A stretch of 64,000 bases of DNA from Photobacterium kishitanii (GCF_003026355.1 NZ_PYON01000002.1:372001-436000); one strand, 5' to 3'. Numbered from the stretch's first letter, positions 19,401-28,617 are shown. The notes: a model not told the origin generated them from the sequence alone. Numbers and translations are program-made.

Positions 19401-22400
19401 GTTGATAAGTTAACATTACCTACTGGAATTGAACTAATGCCAATAGATACGCGGAATGCTGGTGTTGGTGATTCTCGATTTGTTGACTTAAGACGTGGTG
19501 AGTTCCATAAAGCTGACTTTGTTGCCCCATGTCCAATCGATAACCAGCAAGCTATTTATGAAGAGTTACAAGGAAGAAATAATAATATAAATGGTGATTG
19601 GTTATTTGAGACGGCTGAAAAATTTACAGGCTTAAAAGAGAATTCAATTAAGCCTAAAGTAGGAGAACTAGAGTCAGGGATTGTGAGTGGCCCTAATTCG
19701 GCACCTAATAATAGTCAGCAAGTTCCAACTCTAGTAAGTCCAATGTTATACCCATACAGTGGTTATGCTTTGGAATATAAGTCTGGAAATAAACAAGAAA
19801 TAGAGAATTTATATAAAATATTGCCGGTAGACATTAAAGATGAGGCTTATATATATCGTATTGATTCAAATAAAGAAGCAATAAGAATTGGATTTTCACA
19901 TCAAAAAGACAATTTACTTAAGTTAGAAAAAATATTAGCTGAAAAAAATATTGCAACGATGACTGTGCCAACGATTTATAATCGTATTCCATATGAATCA
20001 CGTTTGAATATTAATAATCAATTAGCAGATATGATTCCATTACCAGAAAAAGATGTAATGAGAATTACAGCAGCAGAAGCCAAAGAAGGAACTTGGTATT
20101 GGCCAAAGAATAGTTATAGTTATCACGGTCGATTTATTGTTGTAGTTAAAGGTAATAATCTTCCTATCCTATATGTCAATGGTAAAGCTGTTAATAATGA
20201 TCAAATGGGTGAGCGGATCATTAATAAGGAAAAAAATGCGCAAATTATAGGTTGGTATGGTGTTAATTTAGAACCCGGTGACAATTTAGTTGAAGTAAAA
20301 GTAAATGATAATTTTGGTAATTTCCGTGTTTTATTAACTAAAGTATTTTCACACCCTAAATCAGCAGAGCGTATTAATTTAACAACTGATGGCGAGGTAT
20401 TAAAAGCTGATGGTGGGCGTTCTGTTTTACCAATTAAACTGCAGTTATTAGATGAAAATAATAACTTAGCAAGAGGTACTTATTTTGTAACATTAACGAC
20501 GGATAAGGGAAATATTTGGTTAGACCCTGATATTCAAGATCAAGAGACGGGTCATCAAGTTCGTGTAATTAATGGTGAAAAGACAGTTTATTTACGTAGT
20601 TCAGATGCGACTGGCCAAATAGAGGTTGTGGCTAATCTTGATGATTTTTCAGATACTTTAAAAGTTTATCAAGTTGCTGCACAACGGTCATTATTTGTCT
20701 CTGGTTTACTTGAATATACTGGACGTTATGGTCGAATGAGCGGTGAAACACCATCTCGTCAAGCTGATGGATATGAAGATCGTAGTTATAGTGATGATGA
20801 ACGTGCTGCTTTATTTGTTAAAGGTAATGTTAAAGGCGGTATGCACTTAACACTTAGTTATGATAGTGATAAATCAGATGAAGAGTATCTACGCGAAATA
20901 TCACCTGATAGTTATTACCCATTACCGGGTGATGCGAGTATCCGTGGTTATGATGCCAGAAGTACCAGCAAATGGTTTGCTAAGTTAGAAAAAGAACGTC
21001 ACTTCATTATGTGGGGAGATTACAACACCCAAGAGGGGGCTGATACAGCTGATTTAGGCGTAACGAGTCAAACGCTAAATGGTTTCAATGGTATGTATAA
21101 CAATGGTAAATTTACAGCACAGTTATATGCTGCACGACCTGATGATTTACATAAAGTTGTTGAAATTAATGGTAATGGTACTGCCATGTTCTACAACATT
21201 GGTGATCAACGAATTGTTCGTCATACAGAGACAATAACATTAGTAACTTATGATCGAAATAATCCAGGTTTAGTATTAAGAGAGCGAAGCTTAACTCGTT
21301 ATATTGATTACACCATTGATTACTTTACGGGTGATATTCAGTTTAGTCGAGTGGTTCCAAGTTTTGATGATGAGCTTAATCCGATAAAAGTACGTATTGC
21401 TTATGATCTTAATGATGATGGAGAAGCTTATACTATTGCTGGAGGTCGATTATCTTACCTATTTACACCATATTTAGCGGTTGGTATTAGTTATGAATCC
21501 AACGATCACGAGTTAGAAGGTTATGATCTTGGAAGTCTTTGGGTCAATTATGATATTGATAGTCAAACCCAATTAACAGCGTCTGTTGCGACAATGTCAC
21601 ATGAAGGGAGTGAAAGTGCTAATACAGTAACGACCTCATCAGTTGCAGGAAATAAGCTTAAAAATGGTACTGCTGCTAAGTTACGTTTAAAGCGTGATTG
21701 GGCTGATTCCTCACAAACAGAACTTGAATATGCTTATGCTCAAGAAGGTTTCACCAACACAACTGGTGGTGTGACACCTGCACGTCAAGAAGTTCGTTTA
21801 CGTCACCGTCAGAAATTGATCGGCTTAACGAATTTAAACATTGAAGCTAATCATTCAGAGTCTTTAACAACAGATGAAAAACAACAATCTGTTGGTGCGA
21901 CGATTGATACTAAGGTATTTGGTAGTGCATGGACGACTCGTTTAGGTTCTCGTTATATAAAGAATGAGACCAGTGATGGCGACAAGGAACAATATACAAC
22001 AGCAATTGTAGGTGTTGGCCGTAGCTTTAACTTGTTTAATCGAGCTGGTCGTATTGATAGTGAATATGAGCAAAGCTTTACGAGTAATGAGCAACGACGC
22101 TTTAGACTTCAAGCTGATTGGAATATTCATAAGCAAGCTAACCTCTATACGCAATATGAATATATTGACTCAATTGGCGGTATTAGTAATTTAGGTAGTG
22201 GTACTACAAGTTTACTTACTGCGGGTATTGATGTTGATTGGCAGCATGGTGGTAGTACTTTCAGTGAGTTCCGTCAACGTGGTGCATCAGACGGTCGTAT
22301 ATTAGAAGTTGCGAATGGTTACCGCGGTAAGTTTGAAGTTATTCCTGGTATTAGTATTGATCCTGCTGCTGAATATATTGAAGTCATAAAAGGTGAAGGT

Positions 22401-23114
22401 GAATCAGGTGTTGCTGTTTCATTAGGCATTGCGGATGTACGTAGCCCAAATTATAAGACCACTGGACGTATTGAATATCGTCATGGCGATGATCAAGATT
22501 ATTACGGTATCTTAGGCGCATGGGTAACACGGTTAAGCCAAGATTGGAGTGCATTAGTTCGTGAAGAATACCGTTATATAAGTAATAAATCGGCAACTAA
22601 TAATTGGAATAATCATTTCAGTGTTGGTATCGCTTATCGCCCACGTTTAACTAATCGTTATAACATGTTGGGTGCTTATGAGTGGAAAGTTGATCGGAAT
22701 GATATTAAACGTATCGCGCATATTCTATCTACCCATCAAAATTATCAAGCATCGAAGGATTGGTTATTATCTGGACGCCTAGGGATTAAGTGGGAAGATT
22801 ATACTGATTATGATCAACACTATAATTCAGTATCTACTATTATTGATGGCCGTGCTCTGTATTACATTAATCGTCGTTGGGATTTAGATCTCCATGCTGG
22901 CGTATTAGGTACTGATGGATTAAGCAGTCGTCGTTATTCATATGGTGTCGGTATTAATTATCTAGTAATGAAAAATTTACGTGCTGGTATTGGCTATAAC
23001 GTGATTGGTTTTGATGATAGTGATCTTGATCCTCAAGGTTATAACCTGCAAGGTTTTTATTTCAATGTAATGCTCAAGCTTGATGAAGGTTTATTTGGCT
23101 GGTTGAGCGAGTAG
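16455..23114 (+). CDS. Outer-membrane beta-barrel protein with large DUF11/Ig-like N-terminal region
   Basis: Exported protein of 2219 residues; ATG preceded by GTGGAGAG; signal peptide of about 27 residues. It begins with the same module as its neighbours (S-A-G-T-K-I-L-N-Q-A, later E-N-T-G-N-I-K-D-R-Y). Further on are a DUF11/TIGR01451-like domain at about 766-905 (V-K-Y-T-L-T-L-R-N-N), an SdrD-B or carboxypeptidase-regulatory-like fold at 924-1010, an invasin-type Ig-like domain at about 1304-1410, and from about 1413 to the end some 800 residues of alternating aromatic/polar strands typical of an outer-membrane barrel. Unlike the secreted neighbours it lacks the Y-R-V-K-type tail and ends G-W-L-S-E. 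It lies directly before an OmpA-like lipoprotein gene. I infer an anchor or export channel for the tail-bearing proteins; a plain structural barrel is the alternative. Confidence 0.82.
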   Translation: MALLNLMFKVKVFIIFILLCMSSYAFSMTSAGTKILNQAEMRYFNTELGETLIILSNYASVRVAVVYDYALTPEDDNTTEPESTRFAAAGSIVTFPEVLENTGNIKDRYTLFVENLQGDTGDIYTRDNEIIIYYDPNGDGLNNPGERRLELEKDEDGHYITPILKPGEFLQLTYVVIVPPTARDEDNYLFSFNTQSVGDPEITRKNEQQIIIREGPAVNLAILSDPVCQELVSKGNEIEYRVTYDSIGTERPEAATEPYSFFISDGANGLEEVSHAGLLISVALPANITIQPDKRINGEPARDYSPRTIIPATSMFDGGIVLVGLYDNIISGGNDRLLKWIDYSIWDGQGIVEKMGFLVTPSHMDPNTNGHFTYYSIVDDVVGDEPFKIYSQASLELLSDDSLNVKSNEQCNTLNNIQLEYSGDTNISFQTISIDAQDSKLNYSNELDFSSADFYYLNETPNFDNKLDAVYAYFKYSPANENRGEIDVIGSKDSNFPVVITSQFGDELNWIFVETGANTGIFRSVVPIFAVSPESADSPRERLGNEHCDNFDLAGNSNEEIQTKANDYINLTANGFNGSTDSNCRIEANPNDILTIEVYKKDGTSTNLRTTAKVSPQLTVFDSTHFLTDKNSQIISGLAGNIVKFYNTVNGQVPQVLGEPVVSATSNDRGKILFPKLPVTAEGYFIVVEPTDEYTWPTRYTDPTVFNTYSVGAPSYGVNGYSGVANSGLFYIQSLNGLPTFEGITSLVPNATGTIVHIFDIPLDPVGLERRLTLQKDADKETAEIGEFVKYTLTLRNNLPNSTVYNTRVIDELPYGFKYMPGSSRLNDKPLADPEKIGTSTVRFNIGDVDGSAVEPNRGVYVITYVLQLTAGAIDSDGINSASAIAHTLATSSDVSAGDDGFPILSNIAKYQLGVTQTGVMSERGIIFGKVYVDAQCSEEIKNSMWPIGGVKIYLETGDYVITDENGQYSMFGIKHGNHVLKVDKLTLPTGIELMPIDTRNAGVGDSRFVDLRRGEFHKADFVAPCPIDNQQAIYEELQGRNNNINGDWLFETAEKFTGLKENSIKPKVGELESGIVSGPNSAPNNSQQVPTLVSPMLYPYSGYALEYKSGNKQEIENLYKILPVDIKDEAYIYRIDSNKEAIRIGFSHQKDNLLKLEKILAEKNIATMTVPTIYNRIPYESRLNINNQLADMIPLPEKDVMRITAAEAKEGTWYWPKNSYSYHGRFIVVVKGNNLPILYVNGKAVNNDQMGERIINKEKNAQIIGWYGVNLEPGDNLVEVKVNDNFGNFRVLLTKVFSHPKSAERINLTTDGEVLKADGGRSVLPIKLQLLDENNNLARGTYFVTLTTDKGNIWLDPDIQDQETGHQVRVINGEKTVYLRSSDATGQIEVVANLDDFSDTLKVYQVAAQRSLFVSGLLEYTGRYGRMSGETPSRQADGYEDRSYSDDERAALFVKGNVKGGMHLTLSYDSDKSDEEYLREISPDSYYPLPGDASIRGYDARSTSKWFAKLEKERHFIMWGDYNTQEGADTADLGVTSQTLNGFNGMYNNGKFTAQLYAARPDDLHKVVEINGNGTAMFYNIGDQRIVRHTETITLVTYDRNNPGLVLRERSLTRYIDYTIDYFTGDIQFSRVVPSFDDELNPIKVRIAYDLNDDGEAYTIAGGRLSYLFTPYLAVGISYESNDHELEGYDLGSLWVNYDIDSQTQLTASVATMSHEGSESANTVTTSSVAGNKLKNGTAAKLRLKRDWADSSQTELEYAYAQEGFTNTTGGVTPARQEVRLRHRQKLIGLTNLNIEANHSESLTTDEKQQSVGATIDTKVFGSAWTTRLGSRYIKNETSDGDKEQYTTAIVGVGRSFNLFNRAGRIDSEYEQSFTSNEQRRFRLQADWNIHKQANLYTQYEYIDSIGGISNLGSGTTSLLTAGIDVDWQHGGSTFSEFRQRGASDGRILEVANGYRGKFEVIPGISIDPAAEYIEVIKGEGESGVAVSLGIADVRSPNYKTTGRIEYRHGDDQDYYGILGAWVTRLSQDWSALVREEYRYISNKSATNNWNNHFSVGIAYRPRLTNRYNMLGAYEWKVDRNDIKRIAHILSTHQNYQASKDWLLSGRLGIKWEDYTDYDQHYNSVSTIIDGRALYYINRRWDLDLHAGVLGTDGLSSRRYSYGVGINYLVMKNLRAGIGYNVIGFDDSDLDPQGYNLQGFYFNVMLKLDEGLFGWLSE

Positions 23115-23127
23115 AGGTAATTAAATA

Positions 23128-23670
23128 ATGAAAGTTATATTCTTTTTATTGCTTGTATGTGCCTGTTTAAGTGGTTGTGTAAATGATAGAGAAATATATA
23201 CAGACTACGGTAAATTGGCATGTAATAAAGTATGCCCTGAGATTAAGTCATTACTTTGGCCTAGTGTTATTCATTTTGATTTTGATAAATCTAATATTAC
23301 GGCAGCAGAGAAAAGTAAGCTAGATCAAGTTGCTAAAGTATTAAAACAACGCTCATCATTTAATATTGCAATTATTGGAGCCACAGATCCAACGGGAACT
23401 GTTGAATATAATAATGCATTATCATTGCGTCGTTCAGAAGTCGTGGGTAATTATTTACAAACACAAGGAATTGCAAACTCACGGATGGTATTAATTGGCA
23501 CCGGTGAACATGAGTTGTTTCTAAAAACAAATAATAAGCAAAAAAATGTCGTAAATCGTAGAACATACCTTATTTTGCTTGATGCCAATCATAATCCAGT
23601 AGATCTTTATTTTAATCAGCTGTCTTTACCATCAGAGCCTCTCATGATGAATAAAGTAAATAGCTTATAA
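23128..23670 (+). CDS. OmpA-family peptidoglycan-binding lipoprotein
   Basis: A 180-residue lipoprotein with lipobox L-S-G-C at residues 14-17. Residues about 45-150 are an OmpA-like domain: H-F-D-F-D-K-S-N-I at the start, the diaminopimelate-binding region A-T-D-P-T-G-T followed by L-S-L-R-R-S, and N-R-R-T-Y near its end. It starts 13 bases after the barrel gene stop and ends 17 bases before the next gene, so the three are almost certainly one transcript. The expected role is to tie the outer-membrane assembly to the cell wall. The C-terminal 30 residues after the domain are unassigned. Confidence 0.88.
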   Translation: MKVIFFLLLVCACLSGCVNDREIYTDYGKLACNKVCPEIKSLLWPSVIHFDFDKSNITAAEKSKLDQVAKVLKQRSSFNIAIIGATDPTGTVEYNNALSLRRSEVVGNYLQTQGIANSRMVLIGTGEHELFLKTNNKQKNVVNRRTYLILLDANHNPVDLYFNQLSLPSEPLMMNKVNSL

Positions 23671-23687
23671 TAGGCGAGGATCGTCAT

Positions 23688-26453
23688 ATGAATTTTTTCT
23701 ACAGGTTACTTCCTAAATTTTTGATAACAGTTGCATTGTTATTTAGTTTTGGTGCAATGGCATTGACTGAGTCCGGTATGGTTATTAAAAATCAGGCAGG
23801 AGCAACATACCGCGATAGTGCTGGTATTGAGAGAAGTACAACCTCTAATTTAGTTGAGACTATTGTTCAGCCTGTAGTTGCAATGACGCTAACGTCAGAT
23901 CAATCCAAATTAGGTGCGCCTGATGGCAAGGTTATTTTTACACATGTGTTAACTAACACTGGTAATGTAACTGATACCTATAAGCTTGATTTAACATTGC
24001 CTGCAACCGTTATTAGCAGTGCGACTATTTATCCTGATATGAACCCTAAAGATGGTATCGCTGACGTTGGTGATCCCATTATATCAGGAACAACTCTTAT
24101 TGGTCCTTTAGCCCCGAATGAAACATATTCTTTTGTTATTGTGGCTGATATTTATTCAACGGCAACTGTTGGTGATGTTGATTCACTGACGATTAAAGCC
24201 ACCAGTCAAGGCGATGTTGTCGATGGTATTCCGGTATCAAGTACTGGAGTTGGTAACGCAACCAATACCGATACGGTAACAGTGACAGATTTACCTATTA
24301 TTGAAATTACTAAAGCGATTAATGCCGATAATGGTGCTTCTCCAAGTGGCCCTTATGTCGTGACTTTCACCTATAGTAATGTTGGTTTAACCAATATGAA
24401 CGTTGCTAATACAAATGGTGTTATTTTAAAAGATATTTTACCTGAAGGTATGAAATTTAATGGCGCGGTTAACTGGAGTATTTCAGGTACAGAATTAACA
24501 CCGACGACAAATACAGGTGGAGGAAATGGCACCGATGGTAATTCAGATCTGACGTTTACAACCTGTATTGCCCCTAATACTGGATGTAGTGTGCGTGATG
24601 AAGTTGAATTTACAATGGATGGCCTTGCTTCTGGTGAATCAGCAACTATCTCATTTGAAGTGATGATTGCTAACGGTCTTTCTGCTGACACGTTATATAA
24701 TAACGGTATTTACGGTTTTGATGCTGATAATAGTGGTCAAGTTGATCCTGGAGAGAAAGAAACCACGAATACTAATATTGTACCATTTAGGGTCAATATG
24801 AATTTTGGTGTTATTGCCAATAATGGTGGTTGTGATGCTGGTACGGATAATAATTGTGATGGTAATGACGATACGAATCATGAAACCGTAAATGTACCTA
24901 CAGCTAAACAGGGCGAACGTGTTGCATTTACTAATTATATTTGGAATATTGGTAATTCAGCCGATACGTTTAATATTACTTATGATACATCTTCTTTCCC
25001 AACAGGAACCAGTTTCTTCCTTTATAAAAGTGATGGTATAACACCATTGGTAGATACGGACGGCACATCAGATCCTGATACTGGGATTATTCCTGCAACG
25101 GGAGAAACGTGTCGTGCATATCAAGTAACTGACTCATCAAATAATTGTGGTTATAAGGTGGTATTAATTGCAACATTACCGCCAAACTTTTCGGGGACTG
25201 GTCCTTTTAAGGTCTTTAAACACGCGACATCATCTAATGATACGTCGATAACAAACAAAGTCATCGATGAGTTGGGGGCAATTGAAGCTAGTACCGTTGA
25301 TTTAACTAATAATTTTAGAGCTGAAACTGCGACAACAACCGAAGATAATTGTGACGACTCGAGTGATAATTGTGGTTTTGGTGCAGGAGCTGAGCCAACA
25401 CCTGTAACGACAAATATTGTTGTGCCTGGTCAAACAACGCGCTTTACATTATATGTGACCAACACTTCAGCTGTCGCTGATGGTTATCAACTAGAATACA
25501 GTAGTACTGATTTTAATGCTGGCGTGTTACCTGCTGGTTGGACGGTTGAATTTAAAAATATAAGTAATGCTAAGATCTCGGATATCGCAGTTGTTTTACC
25601 CGATGCGACACAGGTATTTTATGCTGATGTAACCGTACCAATTACTAGCCCCACGGTAACTCAATCGATATATTTTAAAGTATCATCAGCAACTACAGGT
25701 GTGAGCGATGTTAAGCATGATGCTGTAACTACAGATAATAGTGGTTTATGTATTGGTTTAGTGTCTGATTCAAGCATGACAATTCCAGTCGGATCGTCAG
25801 GGGTTTATAAGCATACAATTACTAATACCAGTAATGATGCTATTAATAATATTCCGTTGACTATAACCAATAATATTACTGGATTTAGCGCTATTCTTTA
25901 TGAAGATACAGATAGTGATTTAAACTTATCAACGGCAGATGTTGCCATTACGTCAATTGCAACATTAGCGGCTAAAGAAAGTAAGCTTCTTTTTGTGAAA
26001 GTATTTTCAGCTCCGAACTCTGCGGAAGGTATAACTAATATCACGACAGTAACAGCCACAGTTCCTTGTGGTACGGTGACAGTACAAGATTCAACGACGA
26101 TATCTAACACCAATATGAGTGTTACTAAAGAGCAAGCGTTAGATGCTGGCTGTGATGGGAGTGCGGATGGGCCGTTCTCTACCAATAATATTTCAGCAGC
26201 ACCTGATGAATGTGTTATTTATCAACTAAAAGCACAAAACATCGGGATCAAAAATGCTGTGAATGTAAAAATAACAGACGCAGCACCAACATTTACTACT
26301 TTCCTTGTCATTCCTGGCACAATTCCAACCATAACGACGGGAACAATTAATCCGATAACGAATGGTGGACAGGGGGCTATTGTAGGTACCGCTGGTACTG
26401 TTACTCCTGGTAACTCAGAGACATTAATATTTGGTATAAGGATAGATAAATAA
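23688..26453 (+). CDS. Secreted DUF11-like repeat protein, paralogue of the 1114-residue protein
   Basis: Exported protein of 921 residues; signal peptide of about 25 residues (F-G-A-M-A). The N-terminal module repeats the pattern of the other two genes: S-G-M-V-I-K-N-Q-A, Y-R-D-S-A-G, T-S-N-L-V-E-T, then H-V-L-T-N-T-G-N-V-T-D-T-Y. Middle domains include DUF11-like units (V-T-F-T-Y-S-N-V-G-L-T) and acidic N-C-D-G-N-D-D loops. The tail at 810-921 begins K-E-Q-A-L-D-A-G-C-D-G, which aligns with the tail of the 1114-residue protein, and ends F-G-I-R-I-D-K. It is the last gene of the operon; a strong terminator follows. Likely a second structural subunit (inference). Confidence 0.82.
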   Translation: MNFFYRLLPKFLITVALLFSFGAMALTESGMVIKNQAGATYRDSAGIERSTTSNLVETIVQPVVAMTLTSDQSKLGAPDGKVIFTHVLTNTGNVTDTYKLDLTLPATVISSATIYPDMNPKDGIADVGDPIISGTTLIGPLAPNETYSFVIVADIYSTATVGDVDSLTIKATSQGDVVDGIPVSSTGVGNATNTDTVTVTDLPIIEITKAINADNGASPSGPYVVTFTYSNVGLTNMNVANTNGVILKDILPEGMKFNGAVNWSISGTELTPTTNTGGGNGTDGNSDLTFTTCIAPNTGCSVRDEVEFTMDGLASGESATISFEVMIANGLSADTLYNNGIYGFDADNSGQVDPGEKETTNTNIVPFRVNMNFGVIANNGGCDAGTDNNCDGNDDTNHETVNVPTAKQGERVAFTNYIWNIGNSADTFNITYDTSSFPTGTSFFLYKSDGITPLVDTDGTSDPDTGIIPATGETCRAYQVTDSSNNCGYKVVLIATLPPNFSGTGPFKVFKHATSSNDTSITNKVIDELGAIEASTVDLTNNFRAETATTTEDNCDDSSDNCGFGAGAEPTPVTTNIVVPGQTTRFTLYVTNTSAVADGYQLEYSSTDFNAGVLPAGWTVEFKNISNAKISDIAVVLPDATQVFYADVTVPITSPTVTQSIYFKVSSATTGVSDVKHDAVTTDNSGLCIGLVSDSSMTIPVGSSGVYKHTITNTSNDAINNIPLTITNNITGFSAILYEDTDSDLNLSTADVAITSIATLAAKESKLLFVKVFSAPNSAEGITNITTVTATVPCGTVTVQDSTTISNTNMSVTKEQALDAGCDGSADGPFSTNNISAAPDECVIYQLKAQNIGIKNAVNVKITDAAPTFTTFLVIPGTIPTITTGTINPITNGGQGAIVGTAGTVTPGNSETLIFGIRIDK

Positions 26454-26491
26454 GAGCTAATTAAAAGTTATCGTTATTGTTGACGGAAACC

Positions 26492-26526
26492 CTTGCTTGG
26501 TTACTATTGATCAAGCAAGTTTTTTT
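26492..26526 (+). terminator. Intrinsic terminator of the surface operon
   Basis: Perfect 8-bp stem CTTGCTTG/CAAGCAAG (26492-26499 with 26512-26519) followed by seven T residues. Confidence 0.9.
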
Positions 26527-26560
26527 GTTTAGATAAATATAATGTTCAATTATTAAAATA

Positions 26561-26594
26561 AAACCCTGTAATTAAATAATTAATTACAGGGTTT
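26561..26594 (-). terminator. Terminator of the Sel1-repeat gene
   Basis: Perfect 14-bp stem (26561-26574 with 26581-26594), six-base loop. On the minus strand it is followed by a T-rich run, so it most likely ends the gene at 26615-27733; it can also act on plus-strand readthrough. Confidence 0.85.
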
Positions 26595-26614
26595 TGTCTT
26601 TCTATATTAACAAA

Positions 26615-27733
26615 CTAGTTATTGTTAGACAGGATATTTATTGCTCGTTTATTACCTTTTAATGCGGATTTTTTGAGCCAATACTCAGCTTGTGAAATTG
26701 ATGAATTAACACCATCGCCATTTATATAAATACTTGCTAAATTATACATTGCTTTATTATTGCCATGAGATGCTGATTTCTTATACCAATAAATAGCTTC
26801 ATTGAAGTCTTGTTTAATTAATTCACCTTGATCATATAATTTTGCTAATTCAAAGCTTGCTGCAGGGTATCCTTTTTCATCGGCTGATTTTAGATTGTTA
26901 ATAGCAATGTTAATATCGTTATCTATTAATTCTAAATTATCAATGCTTAAAATAGCAAGATCAAATAATGCTTCTGGTAGTTCATTCTCTGCTGCAGTTT
27001 TTAAATGCGTAAAACTTTTTTTAGTATCAATAGGGACATCATATAGTCCATGATGATAGATATCACCTAATAGAAGATGTGAGTATTGATGGCCTTTTTC
27101 TGCTGATTGTTGTAATAAATTTATAGCTTGTGAAATATTACGATTTAATTTTAGATAAGAAATGGCCAATAAATGATTTGAATATTCATTATTATTTTTG
27201 TTATTTTTAAGAAGCTCAATAACTTTTAAATGTTGTTGTTGTCTGAAGTAGATGTATCCGAGTGAATAGGATGATGGAATGTGTTGATTTTCATGGTTAA
27301 TTATCAAATATGATTCAGCTTCTTTGTAGTCAATATCACCACCTCGCCCATCAATTAACATTAAAGCATAGTAATAACGACTAAGGAGATGATCTTTTTC
27401 AGCGGCTTGTTTATAAAGAGAACGCGCTTTATCTTCAGATAACGGAATTAATTTACCTTCTTCATATAGAGCGGCTAAATAAAACATTGCATCAGGATCG
27501 TCCCTTGCGTAAGAAATTATTTTATCAAGATATAATTTACGTTGACTAACGGATGTGTTTTTGTCTTCTATAGCTAAAATAGCGATAGTTAATGGAGACG
27601 GTTGTTGGTCTTTATTTTGTGACGAAATTAAGTTTTGTTTGTTTTTATCTATATTAGAATTAGTTTGTAGGAAAGTATTTTCTGCTGAGCAGCTAGTTAG
27701 TATTATTAAACTTGATAATATGAGTCTTTTCAT
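26615..27733 (-). CDS. Sel1-repeat lipoprotein
   Basis: A 372-residue predicted lipoprotein with lipobox L-T-S-C at residues 12-15. From about residue 70 on it is built of Sel1-like (TPR-related) helical repeats, with recurrent A-x-x-L-x-x-x-G motifs such as A-M-F-Y-L-A-A-L-Y-E-E-G and the closing A-x-Y-W-L-K-K-S-A. Such proteins usually act as protein-interaction scaffolds in the periplasm or outer membrane. It is convergent with the surface operon and divergent from the DUF4136 gene, so a functional tie to either is possible but not shown. Confidence 0.82.
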   Translation of the reverse strand: MKRLILSSLIILTSCSAENTFLQTNSNIDKNKQNLISSQNKDQQPSPLTIAILAIEDKNTSVSQRKLYLDKIISYARDDPDAMFYLAALYEEGKLIPLSEDKARSLYKQAAEKDHLLSRYYYALMLIDGRGGDIDYKEAESYLIINHENQHIPSSYSLGYIYFRQQQHLKVIELLKNNKNNNEYSNHLLAISYLKLNRNISQAINLLQQSAEKGHQYSHLLLGDIYHHGLYDVPIDTKKSFTHLKTAAENELPEALFDLAILSIDNLELIDNDINIAINNLKSADEKGYPAASFELAKLYDQGELIKQDFNEAIYWYKKSASHGNNKAMYNLASIYINGDGVNSSISQAEYWLKKSALKGNKRAINILSNNN

Positions 27734-27794
27734 TATTGATTTCTCCTATCCCTGTACTATTGTTATTTTAGAACATAACTTAAAGGGATGTATT

Positions 27795-28400
27795 ATGCGC
27801 GTGATATTTATTTCATTATGCTTTTTGTTATTAACAGCATGTGCTTCAAGTAATTTAACATCGTCATGGGTAGATAAGACATATACTAAAATGCCAATTA
27901 AAAGTTCATTAGTGGTCGCTATGTCTGATAATTTACGTATCAGACGTATATTTGAAGATGATATGGTTCAAGACTTACAAGCGAAAGGTGTTAATGCTAT
28001 TGCTAGTTCGCAATTATTTCCTAATCGATTACCATCAAAAAGTGATATAGCAGGGTATATTAATAAACATAATACCCAAACAGTTTTTGTTGCTAAATTA
28101 GTTAATATTGAGGAAAAAAATATTAATTATCCAGGAAGTCGTTATGGTTATGGAGGCTATAGTAGTGGGCTTTCATTTAATAATTATTATAATAACTCTT
28201 ATAGTTATATTTATGATGATAGCTATACCGTATCGTACGAATTCGTTAATGTTGAATTTACGTTGTTTGATACACAAAGTCATAAGCCGATTTGGTCAAC
28301 ATCATCAGAGTCAGTTGATCCAAACAATATGAACGATATTATTGCTGAGTTAACCCATATTTTAATTGAAAATATGCAAGATAATGGTGTTGTGAGATAA
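27795..28400 (+). CDS. DUF4136-like lipoprotein
   Basis: The ATG at 27795 gives a 201-residue lipoprotein with lipobox L-T-A-C at residues 13-16 and an AAAGGG ribosome site; the longer frame from 27555 overlaps the divergent gene and lacks a signal, so it was rejected. The N-terminal S-S-W-V-D-K, the central strands and the late P-I-W-S-T-S motif resemble the DUF4136 family of envelope lipoproteins. A Tyr/Gly/Asn-rich insert (residues about 115-150) interrupts the domain. Function unknown. It is transcribed alone and ends at a strong terminator. Confidence 0.75.
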   Translation: MRVIFISLCFLLLTACASSNLTSSWVDKTYTKMPIKSSLVVAMSDNLRIRRIFEDDMVQDLQAKGVNAIASSQLFPNRLPSKSDIAGYINKHNTQTVFVAKLVNIEEKNINYPGSRYGYGGYSSGLSFNNYYNNSYSYIYDDSYTVSYEFVNVEFTLFDTQSHKPIWSTSSESVDPNNMNDIIAELTHILIENMQDNGVVR

Positions 28401-28432
28401 CGTTATTACTATAACCACATGTTTTTTGTCTT

Positions 28433-28468
28433 AGCCTTACGGCATTAGTGCCTGCCGTAAGGCTTTTT
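28433..28468 (+). terminator. Intrinsic terminator
   Basis: Perfect 12-bp stem (28433-28444 with 28453-28464), eight-base loop, followed by TTTT. It ends the DUF4136 gene and insulates the selC gene. Confidence 0.88.
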
Positions 28469-28617
28469 AAATTGTGGTAATGACAAAAATCAACTTTTGT
28501 ATGATGAAATATTACGCACTTGAGTTGATTCCTTGTGGGTATTTTGATATTTGTGCTACGAATTGATATAAATCAAATAATAACAATGGCAGTTACACTA
28601 TTATGCACAAGAATCTC

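Noticed and set aside
27555..27794. 80-codon N-terminal extension of the DUF4136 gene
   Set aside because: It overlaps the start of the divergent Sel1 gene; the lipoprotein signal begins at ATG 27795.
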